64,000 bases of DNA from Ramlibacter algicola (GCF_016641735.1 NZ_JAEDAO010000001.1:2046001-2110000); one strand, 5' to 3'. Shown: positions 28,270-39,127, counted from the stretch's first letter. Translations and numbers: made by a program. Notes: a model not told the origin generated them from the sequence alone.

Positions 28270-28392
28270 GAGGGCTGCCCAGGCGAACGGCGGGACGCCG
28301 GCCGGGCCGGCGGCACGCTCCCCCGTGGGTCTCCACGTCCGCGCGGCCCGCCCGAGGGGCGCCGCGCGTATCGCCAGTCGCGTACGGGAGGG
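28270..28392 (-). ncRNA. ZTP (pfl) riboswitch upstream of glyA
   Basis: On the minus strand the leader contains, in the right order, the conserved blocks of the pfl RNA: GACTGGCG (28379-28372), a GTGGAGACCCAC hairpin (28336-28325), GGGGAGCGTG (28323-28314) and CCGTTCGCCTGGGCA (28290-28276). The first and last blocks form the pseudoknotted ligand core that binds ZMP/ZTP, the purine intermediate that accumulates when 10-formyl-tetrahydrofolate is short. glyA is a known target of this class. A TAAACT hexamer (28398-28393) may be the -10 element. The aptamer ends about 40 bases before the glyA ATG, so control may act at translation or by a short terminator; I could not decide which. Confidence 0.9.
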
Positions 28393-28403
28393 AGTTTAGC
28401 GCT

Positions 28404-29234
28404 TCAGGACGAGGTCCAAGCCGCGACGCGGTCCGGGTCGTCGCGGCGCTCGGCCGATTCCGACGGGGCGGGGACCGGCGCGACGGTACGGATCACCGCC
28501 GGCGGCGCGGTCGGCACCGAGCGGCCGGCAGCCACCTGTTGCAGCCGGGCGTGCTCGGCCAGCACCTTGTCCGCGTAGCCGCCGTCGTCCGGCAGCTGGG
28601 CGGCGCCCACATAGTATTTGAGGCCCCCCTGCAGCGAGCCGGCGCGCTGGATGCATTCCTGCAGCACCTTGACGCCCACGCGCAGGTTGGTGACCGGGTC
28701 GAAGGCCGCCAGCTTGCCCCCGAAGTTCTCGTACTTGTCGCTGTGCACGCCGGTCATGACCTGCATCAGGCCCTGGGCGCCGACCGGGCTCTGAGCGAAC
28801 GGGTTGAACCCGGACTCGATGGCCACCACGGCCAGGATCAGGGTCGGGTCCAGCTTGGTGCGCCGGCTGATGTCATAAGCCTCGGCCACGAGCGCGCCGA
28901 CCGGCTCCGGGGCCACGCGGTACTTCCGGCTCAGCCAATAGGCAAGCGCGGCCTGCTGCTTGGGCAGGTCCTTCAGGTTCGCGGCCGTGGCACGGTCGAC
29001 CGCCTCGGGCGCCGGCACCATGCCGAGCGCGGCCACCTGGCGGGCACGCAGCCAGGTCATCAATTCGGTCTCGCCAGCCTGGCGGAGGTCCGGCCGGGTG
29101 GCCAGCGTGGCCAGCGCCAGGATGACGGCCACCCCGACGAGGGCCAGGCCGCTATGGCAGATCTCGAAGAAGCCGGAGGCCACGTCGGACCCGAAGGTCC
29201 GCAGCGCCCGGGCTGCTTGCTGTCCTGCTGTCAT
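28404..29234 (-). CDS. Membrane-anchored lytic transglycosylase (SLT domain)
   Basis: The 276-residue protein has one N-terminal hydrophobic segment (about residues 28-46). From about residue 110 it has a goose-lysozyme-like SLT domain with the catalytic glutamate at residue 140 in [13 protein letters not shown], followed by GAQGLMQVM. It would cleave peptidoglycan glycan strands from the periplasmic face. The C-terminus is a Pro/Ala-rich tail. AAAGGAG precedes the ATG. A good sigma-70 promoter lies about 200 bp upstream. It is divergent from the DUF349 gene and upstream of, but probably transcribed separately from, the glyA leader. Confidence 0.9.
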   Translation of the reverse strand: MTAGQQAARALRTFGSDVASGFFEICHSGLALVGVAVILALATLATRPDLRQAGETELMTWLRARQVAALGMVPAPEAVDRATAANLKDLPKQQAALAYWLSRKYRVAPEPVGALVAEAYDISRRTKLDPTLILAVVAIESGFNPFAQSPVGAQGLMQVMTGVHSDKYENFGGKLAAFDPVTNLRVGVKVLQECIQRAGSLQGGLKYYVGAAQLPDDGGYADKVLAEHARLQQVAAGRSVPTAPPAVIRTVAPVPAPSESAERRDDPDRVAAWTSS

Positions 29235-29899
29235 CGCACTGCTCCTTTCTCTGCGCGCGGGCCGGTCCGCCTGGGAGGCTCCGGAGAGGAGCGCCTTGCG
29301 GTCGACGGCCCACGTGGGATTGGTCGCCTTCGAAACACCGCGGCGCGGGGCCGGCGGAAGCTTTCGAGGTTGTGCCGGGATCGGCAGCGGTTTCTAGGAT
29401 CACCCGAGCCCTCTGGCTCAGGATTGGGCGGATTCTAGGAGCCGTCCAAATAACGAGTCAAGAATATCAATTAACTTCTTTATACGCGCGGTTACCAGTC
29501 GATGGGCGTTTTTCCCATGTCCAGGTCGGCCTGGCGTGTCGGAATCCGCCGCAAAGCAGTGTCGGCCCACGGCTGGGCCACCCGCCATGGCAACGCCGCA
29601 GCCCATTGAAAACTTGCATTTGCTTGCCCGAAGCGCCCGCCCCAAGATGGCGGCACCCGAGCGATCGGGCCCCGAACCGGACGCGGTGTTCGCGCCGCCC
29701 CGGTCCATCCTGGGAGCAATCGTTGCTCCCGGTGCCGCCAGGACGATCAAGCTCCTGCGGCACACCCCAGACGGCAGGCTTCGCGCCACCGTCCGCCCGG
29801 CAGATTGGCTGCAGGCCGCTGCCGGGCTTTTCTTTGCCGGCGACGGGTCCGGGCAAGGCGCGGCGAATCGCGGCGAGAATACGCGCCCGGCCCCCGCGC
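29235..29899. other. 665-bp gene-free region between lytic transglycosylase and DUF349 gene
   Basis: No convincing gene is visible on either strand. It holds the minus-strand promoter of the transglycosylase (29432-29461), an unusually AT-rich patch (29445-29490) and a perfect stem-loop GGGAGCAA-TCG-TTGCTCCC (29712-29730). The regulatory region of the DUF349 gene must also lie here. A 123-codon open frame on the minus strand (29418-29789) crosses the promoter and has no recognisable features. Transcribed leader or small RNA content cannot be excluded. Confidence 0.6.
29432..29461 (-). promoter_or_regulatory. Sigma-70 promoter for the lytic transglycosylase gene
   Basis: On the minus strand TTGACT (29461-29456) and TAGAAT (29437-29432) are 18 bp apart, close to the TTGACA/TATAAT consensus. 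It lies in the AT-rich patch of the gap and points to the gene starting at 29234, giving a leader of about 190 bases. Confidence 0.7.
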
Positions 29900-32644
29900 A
29901 TGCGAGGGCGTGTTTTTTTGCAGACCAGACCCGCAGTGACCCAAGCCCCGACCCGTTCCCCGGACACCCAGGCCCTCGACACCCTGACCGGCGGCGCCTT
30001 CACGGCACCGACCTCCGGCGAGCGCACCGCCCGCCTTCGCGAGTGGCTCCAGTCCCAACCCAGCCCCGAGCAGATGCAGGAGGTGTTCCGCGAACTCAGT
30101 GGCCGGGACAAGGGTGCCGCCCGGGTGGTGCGGGAGCGCCTCGACGAGATCAAGCGCAGCAAGGGCCAGGAGGTGATCGCCGCCGAGTGGGCGCAGAAGG
30201 CGCAGGCGATGCTGGACCAGCCGCGCGTGAACATCGCCGATGCGATGGCCTGGCAGCGCGACGCCGCCAAGGCCGGCGCGCCCCTGAGCCGCGAGCCGCT
30301 GGCGACGCTGCGAACGCAGATCGCCGACCGCATCAAGGGCATCGAGGACCTGCAGCACCGGGTCCAGGTGCAGCGCGAGGCGGCGGTGCTGCTCGCCCAG
30401 CGCATCGAGATCCTGTCGACCAAGTCGTGGCGCGACGCGCAGGCCGCCGCCGATGCCCTGCGCACCGACGTGCCCGAGTGGCAGACGCAGGCCGACGCGC
30501 TGGTGCAGGACCCGAACTGGGCCAGCGTCGACGCGCGGTTCCCGCCGCTGCTGGATGCCTCGCGCACCCAGCTGCAGGTGGTGTGGGACGCGTTCCAGAG
30601 CGCGCTCGCCCAGGCCGCTGCGGCCGATGCAGATGCCGCCGCGCCCCTGCCGCCCGTGCCCGTGTGGGCCGACGAGTTGCGCGCCGGCCGCGGCCTGCCG
30701 CCGGAAGCCCCGCCGAAACCGGCGAAGCCGAAGGCCGATCCCGAGCAGGCCGCCAAGGCCAACGAGGCGCTCGCCGCCGCGATCGCCAAGCTGGAACAGG
30801 AACTGGCGCAAGGCCACGGCAAGGCAAGCTCCGGCGCCGCCGCCGCGGTGCGCGCCGCGCTCAAGGACCACGGCAAGCAGGTCGACGAGAAGTTGTCCAA
30901 CCAGGCGCACACGTTGCTCGCGTCGGCCGGTGAGCTGGAAGGCTGGCAGCGCTGGCGCGCCGACCAGCTGCGCCAGGAACTGGTCACCAAGGCCGAGGAC
31001 CTGTTCGAGACCGTGCCGCCGGCCGAAGGCGCGCCCGAAGGCGAGGCGCCCGTGCGCAAGCCGCGTTACGGCGGCCGCAAGATGCAGGAGCAGCTGCGCG
31101 CCCTGCGCGAGCAGTGGAAGCAGGTCGACCAGGGTGGCCCGCCGAACCACGCGCTCTGGAAGCGCTTCGACCACGCGTGCAACGAGGCGCACAAGGTCGT
31201 CGAGGGGTGGCTGGACAAGGTCAAGGCCGAAGCCGCCGAACACCGCGCCACGCGCGAATCGCTGATCGAGGAAGTGACCGCCTGGGCGACCGCCAATGCC
31301 AATGTGCCGGTGCAGGACTGGAAGGCGTTCGCGCGCCAGGTGCATCAGTTCGAGGCGCGCTGGCGCGAGGCCGGGCACCTGAGCGAGAAGGCGTTCGCCG
31401 AGCTGCAGCCGCGCTGGAAGCAGGCGATCCAGGCCGCCGAGGCCCCGCTCTCGACCGCGCAGAAGGGCAGCCTCGAGCGCCGCCACGCGATGATCGAGGA
31501 AGCCAAGCTGCTGGGCGGCGCGCCGCAGCTGCGCATCGATGCCGTCAAGTCGCTGCAGCAGCGCTGGCAGGCCGAAGCGCAATCGGTGCCGCTCGACCGC
31601 CGCCAGGAACAGAAGCTGTGGGACGCGTTCCGCAAGCCGATCGACGAGGCCTTCCAGCGCAAGACGCAGGACCGTGAACGTGCGGCGTCCGCCCTGAGCG
31701 AGCGTGATCGCGCGGTGCTCGAGGCGTCGAAGGCGCTGGAAGCCGCCAACGCCAGCGGCGACGCGAACCGCATCCGCAACGCGATGACGGCGCTCGACGC
31801 AGCGCTGAAGGGCCAGGCGCAGGCGCGTGCCGACAAGGACCGAGCCGATGCGCAGGAGCAGGCACCGTCCGCGGCGCCTGCCGAAGCGGCTGCACCGGCG
31901 GACGCAACGGCGCCGGCGGAAGGAGCGAGCAGCGATGCAGCGCCGGCCGAAGGCGAGCCCGCCGCGCCGCCCGCGACGCCCAAGCCGACGCCGAAGCCCG
32001 TCATCGCCATGCGTGGCGACGATCGACCCGGCATGAAGAAGACCGAGCCCGCTGCGCCGATGCGCGGCGGCAAGTTCGGCGACCGCCGCGGTGCACCCGG
32101 TGCGGGTGCCCCGGGCCGGTTCGGCGACCGCGATCGTGGTGGCCGCGACGCGCGTGGCGGTGGCCGCTTCGGCGAGGAGGACCGCGGTCCGCGCCTGGGC
32201 GACGTCGCCTTCCGCGCGCAACGGGAGGCGCTGGAACACGCACAGGCCACGCTGCGCAAGCTGGCCGCGCAGGCCCACGGCGAAGCGCTCACGCAGCTGC
32301 TGGCCGCGTGGGAGCAGCGCTCGGCGGACCAGGTGCCCAGCCAGAGCGAACTCGGACGTTCCGTGACGCCCTCGGTGCGTGGCAACTGGGTCAAGGCCTT
32401 GCAGGCGACGCCGTCGGGCGATGCGTCCGAAGCGCTGCTGCGCCTGGAGATCGCGGCCGAAGCGCCGACGCCGGCGGACCAGATGACGGCACGCCGCGCG
32501 CTGCAACTGCAGCTGCTCACGCGCCGCAATGATCCGTCGCCGGTGCAGACCTGGGGCGACGACACGGCGCGCGTGCTCGCGACCGCGCACGACGCCGGCA
32601 AGGCCCGGCGCCTGCAGGCGGTGCTCAAGACGCTGATGCGCTAG
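29900..32644 (+). CDS. Large DUF349 domain protein with RG-rich segment
   Basis: The protein has about 914 residues, is mostly alpha-helical and charged, and contains repeated DUF349-type units, for example LREQWKQVDQGGPPNHALWK and DRRQEQKLWDAFRKPIDEAF. DUF349 proteins have no assigned reaction. An Ala/Pro-rich stretch (about 655-700) leads to a segment rich in GGKFGDRRG, GRFGDRDRGG and GGGRFGEE units (about residues 718-755), like an RGG box, then a helical C-terminus. The start is uncertain: ATG 29900 is used, TTG 29918 has a GAGGG 8 bases before it, and GTG 29936 begins VTQAPTRSP. The 3' end overlaps mtfA by 20 bp tail to tail. Confidence 0.85.
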   Translation: MRGRVFLQTRPAVTQAPTRSPDTQALDTLTGGAFTAPTSGERTARLREWLQSQPSPEQMQEVFRELSGRDKGAARVVRERLDEIKRSKGQEVIAAEWAQKAQAMLDQPRVNIADAMAWQRDAAKAGAPLSREPLATLRTQIADRIKGIEDLQHRVQVQREAAVLLAQRIEILSTKSWRDAQAAADALRTDVPEWQTQADALVQDPNWASVDARFPPLLDASRTQLQVVWDAFQSALAQAAAADADAAAPLPPVPVWADELRAGRGLPPEAPPKPAKPKADPEQAAKANEALAAAIAKLEQELAQGHGKASSGAAAAVRAALKDHGKQVDEKLSNQAHTLLASAGELEGWQRWRADQLRQELVTKAEDLFETVPPAEGAPEGEAPVRKPRYGGRKMQEQLRALREQWKQVDQGGPPNHALWKRFDHACNEAHKVVEGWLDKVKAEAAEHRATRESLIEEVTAWATANANVPVQDWKAFARQVHQFEARWREAGHLSEKAFAELQPRWKQAIQAAEAPLSTAQKGSLERRHAMIEEAKLLGGAPQLRIDAVKSLQQRWQAEAQSVPLDRRQEQKLWDAFRKPIDEAFQRKTQDRERAASALSERDRAVLEASKALEAANASGDANRIRNAMTALDAALKGQAQARADKDRADAQEQAPSAAPAEAAAPADATAPAEGASSDAAPAEGEPAAPPATPKPTPKPVIAMRGDDRPGMKKTEPAAPMRGGKFGDRRGAPGAGAPGRFGDRDRGGRDARGGGRFGEEDRGPRLGDVAFRAQREALEHAQATLRKLAAQAHGEALTQLLAAWEQRSADQVPSQSELGRSVTPSVRGNWVKALQATPSGDASEALLRLEIAAEAPTPADQMTARRALQLQLLTRRNDPSPVQTWGDDTARVLATAHDAGKARRLQAVLKTLMR

Positions 32645-33374
32645 GGCGGAAGAAGCCGTCGAACAGCGGCACGAGCCGCGGGAACTCCTGCGTGAACCGC
32701 TCGCGGTTCACGAAGTACGCCTCGCCGGCCACCGCGAAGAACTCGCCCGGGTTCTCCGCCCCATAGGGGTCGAGCCAGGTCGGCTCGCCGCCGAAGCGGT
32801 CGGCGATCACCACCTGCTCGCGGAACCGCTCGTGCTCCGCATGCAGCACCTCCAGCCACGCCTGCCGTTCCGCGCGGGGCAGGGGCGGGCAGCCGTCGGG
32901 CGCGCCGTCGCGCATGTCGATCTTGTGGATGAACTCGTGGATGACCACGTTGTAGCCGCTGTCGGCGCTCGCGCCCTGCACGTCGGCCCAGCTGAGCATC
33001 ACGGGACCTTCGTCCATCGCTTCGCCAGCGAGCACTTCGTCCCATTCGTGCACGACGCCGGCTTCGTCCATGGTCTGCCGGCGCGCGACGACTTCGTCCG
33101 GGTGCACGACGATGCCGATGAAGTCCTCGTACCAGCGCAGGCCGAGGTGCAGCACGGGCAGCACCGCCTGCGCGGCGATCGACAGTGCCATCGCATCGGT
33201 GATGGCGAGGCCCTGCGCGCCGTGGAATTCCTTCTGCGCGAGGAAGCGCGCGGCCAGCGGGCGCAGCGCCGCAGCGTCGGCTGACTGCAGGAACGGGAAG
33301 TCGCGCAGCACCTGCGCCCACAGCGCGTCGGGGATGCCGGGCGGTTCGCGCCGGCGGCGCCACCAGCCGAACAT
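32625..33374 (-). CDS. mtfA: Zinc-dependent peptidase of the MtfA family (M90)
   Basis: The 249-residue protein has the metallopeptidase motif HEFIHKID with zinc ligands at residues 146 and 150 and the catalytic glutamate at 147. ENPGEFFAVAGEAYF near residue 215 supplies further ligands. MtfA in E. coli is a cytosolic peptidase that binds the Mlc repressor and affects glucose-PTS expression; the role here may differ. There is no signal peptide, only an Arg-rich N-terminus (FGWWRRRR). It begins 3 bp after lpxH ends, in an apparent operon with lpxH and the two cyclophilins. The tail overlaps the DUF349 gene. Confidence 0.92.
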   Translation of the reverse strand: MFGWWRRRREPPGIPDALWAQVLRDFPFLQSADAAALRPLAARFLAQKEFHGAQGLAITDAMALSIAAQAVLPVLHLGLRWYEDFIGIVVHPDEVVARRQTMDEAGVVHEWDEVLAGEAMDEGPVMLSWADVQGASADSGYNVVIHEFIHKIDMRDGAPDGCPPLPRAERQAWLEVLHAEHERFREQVVIADRFGGEPTWLDPYGAENPGEFFAVAGEAYFVNRERFTQEFPRLVPLFDGFFRPSASAS

Positions 33375-33377
33375 GGC

Positions 33378-34145
33378 TCAGGCGCGGACCGGCACGCGCT
33401 GCGCGCCCTGTGCCGACAGCAACAGCACTTCGCCGCGAGGCGGCGAGGCGTCGAGATCCCAGTCGCTCAGGACGATGCGCGCGTGTTCGGCATCGAGCGC
33501 ATGGTCGCCCGGTTTGTGCGTGTGGCCGTGCACCAGCGTGTCCGCCTGTGCGGCGCGCAGCCAGGCCAGCGCTTCGGGCGTGTCGACGTCCGCGTACGGG
33601 ACGCCCGAGCGCTTCCGTGCCTCGCTCTGCGTGCGCAGCGACTGCGCGATGGCGAGCCGCCGCGCGAGCGGCTGGGCCAGGAACTGCGCCTGCCACTGCG
33701 AGTCACGCACCTGCTCGCGGAAGCGCAGGTACTCGACGTCGTCGAGGCACAGCGCGTCGCCGTGCGTCAGGAGCCACCGACGGCCCGCAAAGGCGAACAT
33801 GGTCGGGTCCTGCAGCAGCTGCACGCCGGTTTCCCGCGCGAACGCGTCGCCCACGAGGAAGTCGCGGTTGCCGTGCAGGAGGAACACCGGCCGCGAGGCT
33901 GCCGCTTCGCGCAGCACCTGCGCGCAGTCCGCGGCGAATCCGGGCTGCGCCGTCCAGTCGTCACCGGGCCAGGCCTCGAACAGGTCGCCGAGGATGAACA
34001 CCGCGTCCGCTTCGGGCTGCGCCATGAAGCGGCGCCAGGCCGCCAGCGTCGCGGGCTCGGAGGCCTGGAGGTGCAGGTCGGAGATCAGGGCGACGCGCCG
34101 CCATGCAGCAGGCGCGTCGAGGGTGGCGATGGGCGGCGGCGCCAC
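33378..34145 (-). CDS. lpxH: UDP-2,3-diacylglucosamine diphosphatase
   Basis: The 255-residue calcineurin-like phosphoesterase removes UMP to yield lipid X in lipid A synthesis. All metal motifs are present: LISDLHL, FILGDLFEAW, LLHGNRDFLV, LLTHGD and VHGHTHKPG. The start is GTG at 34145; no ATG is available before the conserved LISDLHL. It is 8 bp after the cyclophilin gene, the usual ppiB-lpxH order in betaproteobacteria. Confidence 0.95.
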   Translation of the reverse strand: MAPPPIATLDAPAAWRRVALISDLHLQASEPATLAAWRRFMAQPEADAVFILGDLFEAWPGDDWTAQPGFAADCAQVLREAAASRPVFLLHGNRDFLVGDAFARETGVQLLQDPTMFAFAGRRWLLTHGDALCLDDVEYLRFREQVRDSQWQAQFLAQPLARRLAIAQSLRTQSEARKRSGVPYADVDTPEALAWLRAAQADTLVHGHTHKPGDHALDAEHARIVLSDWDLDASPPRGEVLLLSAQGAQRVPVRA

Positions 34146-34153
34146 CGCGGGCT

Positions 34154-34660
34154 TCAGAGCGCGACGGCCTTCTCGATCACGACGTCCTGCTGCGGCACGT
34201 CGTCATGGAAGCCCTTGCGCCCGGTCTTGACACCTTCGATGCGGTCGACGATCTCGGTGCCGCCGACCACCTTGCCGAACACGGCGTAGCCCCAGCCCTG
34301 GCCGTTCGGCGCGGTGTGGTTGAGGAAGCCGTTGTTGGCGACGTTGATGAAGAACTGCGCGGTGGCCGAATGCGGATCACCCGTGCGGGCCATCGCGACC
34401 GTGTACTTGTCGTTCTTCAGGCCGTTGCGGGCCTCGTTCTCGATCGGCGCGCCGGTCGCCTTCTGCTGCATGCCGGGCTGCATGCCGCCGCCCTGGACCA
34501 TGAAGCCGGGAATGACGCGGTGGAAGATCGTGCCGTCGTAGTGGCCCTTGCGGACGTAGTCGAGGAAGTTGGCGACCGACTTGGGCGCCTTGGCTTCGTC
34601 GAGTTCGAGGGTGATGACGCCCTGGCCGGCGATGTGCAGTTCGACTTTGGGATTGCTCAT
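34154..34660 (-). CDS. ppiB: Cytoplasmic peptidyl-prolyl cis-trans isomerase B
   Basis: The 168-residue cyclophilin has [14 protein letters not shown] with the catalytic arginine, [19 protein letters not shown] and [13 protein letters not shown]. There is no signal peptide, so it acts in the cytoplasm. It lies 8 bp downstream of a periplasmic paralogue with which it shares about half its residues, so the pair looks like an old tandem duplication with different destinations. Confidence 0.95.
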   Translation of the reverse strand: MSNPKVELHIAGQGVITLELDEAKAPKSVANFLDYVRKGHYDGTIFHRVIPGFMVQGGGMQPGMQQKATGAPIENEARNGLKNDKYTVAMARTGDPHSATAQFFINVANNGFLNHTAPNGQGWGYAVFGKVVGGTEIVDRIEGVKTGRKGFHDDVPQQDVVIEKAVAL

Positions 34661-34668
34661 TGGGAAGC

Positions 34669-35238
34669 TCACTTCACGAGGGTGGCCGATTCGATGACGA
34701 TCGGCTGGAGGGGGACGTTGGCGTGTTCGCCCTTGGGGCCGGTGCGCACGGCCTTGATCTTGTCGACCACCTCCATGCCCGAGACGACCTTGCCGAACAC
34801 GGCGTAGCCGGCGCTGCCTTCGCGCGGGCCGAGCCGCGCGGAGTTGTCGACGACGTTGATGAAGAACTGCCCGGTGGCCGAGTTGGGATCGGGCGTGCGG
34901 GCCATCGCGATGGTGCCGCGCGCGTTGGGCAGGTCCTTGCGGATCTCCAGCGGGATCGGCGGCCGCGTGGGCTTCTCCCACAGGTCCTTGCTGTAGCCGC
35001 CGCCCTGGACCATGAAGCCGTTGATGACGCGGTGGAAGATCGTGCCGTCGTAGCGCTTCTCGCGCACGTAGGTCAGGAAGTTCTCGGCCGTCTTGGGCGC
35101 CTTGTCGGGATACACCTCGACGACGATGTCGCCCATGCTGGTGGCGAGCTTGACGCGCGGCGCGTCCGCGGCATGGGCGAACGCGGCGGCACCGCACAGC
35201 AGCAGGGCCGCGGCGGCGCGGCGGGAGACGAGGGCCAT
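34669..35238 (-). CDS. Periplasmic peptidyl-prolyl cis-trans isomerase (cyclophilin A type)
   Basis: The 189-residue protein has a signal peptide ending AAAFAHA and a cyclophilin domain with [14 protein letters not shown] and [14 protein letters not shown]. It would speed proline isomerisation in exported proteins. The ATG shares TGATG with the stop of the L,D-transpeptidase gene, so translation is coupled. An envelope role fits that neighbour. Confidence 0.93.
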   Translation of the reverse strand: MALVSRRAAAALLLCGAAAFAHAADAPRVKLATSMGDIVVEVYPDKAPKTAENFLTYVREKRYDGTIFHRVINGFMVQGGGYSKDLWEKPTRPPIPLEIRKDLPNARGTIAMARTPDPNSATGQFFINVVDNSARLGPREGSAGYAVFGKVVSGMEVVDKIKAVRTGPKGEHANVPLQPIVIESATLVK

Positions 35239-36500
35239 CAACCGATCACTCCTTCGAAGAAGATCTTCCAGTGCGAGCCCTGCCGCACCCAGTACTGCCG
35301 GCGCACGGGGCCGGTGCGCGCACCCGCGGGCACCTCGCCGAAGGTTACCACCATGGTGTCGGCCGAATCGGTCCAGCGCAGGTACGACAGGTCCTTCAGC
35401 TCGACGCTGCGGCCGCGCAGGCGCTCGAGCTCGGTGCGCAGTTGCGGCACCGACTGCGCGAGCGTCTTTCCGTTGGCGGAGAAGTCCGGCGTGTAGAAGG
35501 CCAGTGTCTTGTCCACGTCGCCGCTCTTGCGCGCTGCGCGCCATGCGGCCAGCGTGTCGGCGAACGAGCGCGCATCGCCCTGCAGCGCGGAAGGCGCCAC
35601 CCAGCGCAGCGACGGCGCGATGACGACCGGCGTGCTGCGGACCTCGACCGTCCGGATCACGCGTTCCAGGTCCGGGTTGGCGAGCACGACGCAGCCATCG
35701 GTCGCCTTCGGGGCGCGCGAGTACAGGTTGGGCGGCGTGCCGTGCAGCCAGATGCCGCCGCCGGTCTTGCCGCGCCGCAGGTCGTACGGATTGGGGTAGT
35801 TGATCGGCAGCGCGCCCGAGCCGTAGAAGTCCTTCAGCGAGCGCGGGTCGAGGTTGCTGGTGACGTAGTACACGCCCAGCGGCGTGCGCAGGTCGCCTTC
35901 GGCGTTCTTGTCGATGCCCAGCCGGCCCACCGAGATGTAGTAGTCGGCGACCAGCTTGAGGCCCGCTTCCGAGTTCTCGAACAGGTACAGGCGCGCACGC
36001 GACGTGTCGACGGCGATCGCGTGCTTGCTGCTGGGCGACAGTTGCAGGAACTGCGAGGGCACGGCGCCGGCGGGCGGACGCTCGCGCAACGCACGGATGC
36101 GCAACTGCGATTCCTCGCGCAATTCGGCCAGGGCCTGCGCGCCGTTGGCGGCGATGCCGTCCGGCATGTCGCCGGGTTGGCGCAGCGGCCGCACCTGCGC
36201 CATCAGCAGGTCGCCGTACACGAGCTGCGCCAGCCCGAACGTCGGGTGGTCCTTCACGAGCGCTTCGGCGCGCGCGAGCGCTTGCCGGCCGTTGCCGGCG
36301 CCGATCAGGCGGTAGACCTCGATGAGGCGCGCTTCCGTCTCGCCATCGCGCGCGACCTGCTTGGCCGGCGTGCTCGCTGCGCGCGCCTTGTGCCGCGGCC
36401 CGGCTTGCGAAGGCAGCACGGCCATCGCCACGCACGCGAGCGCCGCCAGCGCGAAGGCGCGGCCCCGGAGGCGCTGGAGAAGGGAACGAGGCTGGGACAC
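35238..36500 (-). CDS. L,D-transpeptidase (YkuD) with C-terminal NTF2-like domain
   Basis: The 420-residue protein has a signal or anchor segment (about residues 14-33), a helical region and a YkuD domain (about 160-300). The active site includes the histidine in IWLHGTPPN (residue 253) and the catalytic cysteine 270 in KATDGCVVL. YkuD enzymes make 3-3 peptidoglycan crosslinks or attach proteins to peptidoglycan. The C-terminal 110 residues resemble the SnoaL/NTF2-like domain seen in a subgroup of bacterial YkuD proteins. The start is GTG at 36500, the last start codon before the signal segment. The neighbouring TPR protein ends in a similar domain. Confidence 0.88.
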   Translation of the reverse strand: MSQPRSLLQRLRGRAFALAALACVAMAVLPSQAGPRHKARAASTPAKQVARDGETEARLIEVYRLIGAGNGRQALARAEALVKDHPTFGLAQLVYGDLLMAQVRPLRQPGDMPDGIAANGAQALAELREESQLRIRALRERPPAGAVPSQFLQLSPSSKHAIAVDTSRARLYLFENSEAGLKLVADYYISVGRLGIDKNAEGDLRTPLGVYYVTSNLDPRSLKDFYGSGALPINYPNPYDLRRGKTGGGIWLHGTPPNLYSRAPKATDGCVVLANPDLERVIRTVEVRSTPVVIAPSLRWVAPSALQGDARSFADTLAAWRAARKSGDVDKTLAFYTPDFSANGKTLAQSVPQLRTELERLRGRSVELKDLSYLRWTDSADTMVVTFGEVPAGARTGPVRRQYWVRQGSHWKIFFEGVIG

Positions 36501-36541
36501 TGCTAGGCCTGCGCCCGGACCGCCGGCGGCGGCGGCGGGGC

Positions 36542-37612
36542 TCAGGCTCCGGTGGACTCGCGCACGATCATCCAGCGGCCGTCGACCTTGTGCAGCTCGA
36601 GGGTCTTGCGGCTGGAGACGTTCAGCGCGTCGGCACTGTAGGCCTGCTTGAACTTCGCCGTCGCCTTGTCGCCGTGGACGTTCACGGCGATGTCGGACAG
36701 CTTCACGGTGATGCGCGACTTGCCGACGATGCGGCTCTTGCGCTCTTCCTCCCAGGCCTTGCGCGATTGCTTGCCGGGCGGATCGAAGTCCTTGCCGTAC
36801 GCGCCCAGGTAGGCCGCCATGTCCTTCGACGACCACGCGGTGGCCCAGGCCTGCACGGCGGCCTCGACCTCGCGGCCCGGGTTGCCGGCGGCAGCGGCTT
36901 GCGGCGCGGGGGCGGCCGGTGCGGCGGCGGCGGCGGGGGCAGGGGCCTTCGCGGTAGGCGCCGGCGCAGGCGCGGCGGTCGGAGCGGGCGCGGGTGCGGC
37001 GGGAGGCGCGGGCGCCTTGGCAACCGTGGTCGGCGCCGCAGCCGGGGCCGGGGCGGGCGCCGCGGCCTGCGGGCGCGCACCGCGCTGGCCGGGCGAGAAC
37101 AGTTCGCGGATCAGCGCCAGCTTCGGCGGCACCGCGGTGTTGGCGCCATCGAGCTGCAGAGCCTTGCTGTAAGCCTGGCTCGCGAGCTTGGCGTACACGT
37201 CGCCCAGGTTCTCGTGCGCGGTGGAGTAGCTGGGGTTGGTGCGGATCGCCATTTCGAGCGCCGCGCGCGCCTTGTCGAACTGGCTCTGGCCGGCGTACAG
37301 CACGGCCAGGTTGTTGTACGGCTCCGGCAGCTCGGGGTAGTCCTCGGTGAGCTTCACGAAGGTGTTGATCGCGTCCTGCGTCTTGCCCTGCTCGGTCAGC
37401 AGCACGCCCTTGATGAAGCGCATCTGCGGGTCGCGCGGCTTGGCCGCCAGGAACTGGTCCACCTTGGCCATCGCCTCGGCCTGCTTGCCCTGGCGCAGCA
37501 GTTGCGTGACGTCGCCGTAGTCGTCCGCGAAAGCAAACGCGGGCGAGGCCAACGCGGCGGCGACGGCGAGCATGCGCAGGGCGCGGGGGAGGGAGCGGCG
37601 GGTCGTCGGCAT
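36542..37612 (-). CDS. Periplasmic TPR protein with Ala/Pro linker and NTF2-like domain
   Basis: The 356-residue protein has a signal peptide ending FAFA (about residue 29), tetratricopeptide repeats (about 32-165, for example YNNLAVLYAGQSQFDKARAA), an Ala/Pro linker of about 65 residues (180-245) and an NTF2-like C-terminal domain (250-356). It probably scaffolds proteins in the periplasm. It lies 41 bp upstream of the L,D-transpeptidase gene, which carries a related C-terminal domain, so the two likely act together on the cell wall. No catalytic residues are visible. It is divergent from cysS. Confidence 0.85.
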   Translation of the reverse strand: MPTTRRSLPRALRMLAVAAALASPAFAFADDYGDVTQLLRQGKQAEAMAKVDQFLAAKPRDPQMRFIKGVLLTEQGKTQDAINTFVKLTEDYPELPEPYNNLAVLYAGQSQFDKARAALEMAIRTNPSYSTAHENLGDVYAKLASQAYSKALQLDGANTAVPPKLALIRELFSPGQRGARPQAAAPAPAPAAAPTTVAKAPAPPAAPAPAPTAAPAPAPTAKAPAPAAAAAPAAPAPQAAAAGNPGREVEAAVQAWATAWSSKDMAAYLGAYGKDFDPPGKQSRKAWEEERKSRIVGKSRITVKLSDIAVNVHGDKATAKFKQAYSADALNVSSRKTLELHKVDGRWMIVRESTGA

Positions 37613-37753
37613 GGGCGGCCTCGGGTGTGCGCGGCGTGCGCGACACGGGTGTTAGACTGCCGCGCATTGTAGCCGGGCACCTCGACAACAAGCGGCCGCC
37701 CACTGGACAAGAACAGCCCGTTTCACGAGAGCGGCGCGCCCCACACGGACCCC

Positions 37754-39123
<1,370 letters not shown>

Positions 39124-39127
<4 letters not shown>

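Noticed and set aside
29418..29789. 123-codon minus-strand frame in the gene-free region
   Set aside because: It contains the transglycosylase promoter, has no good ribosome binding site and no recognisable family.
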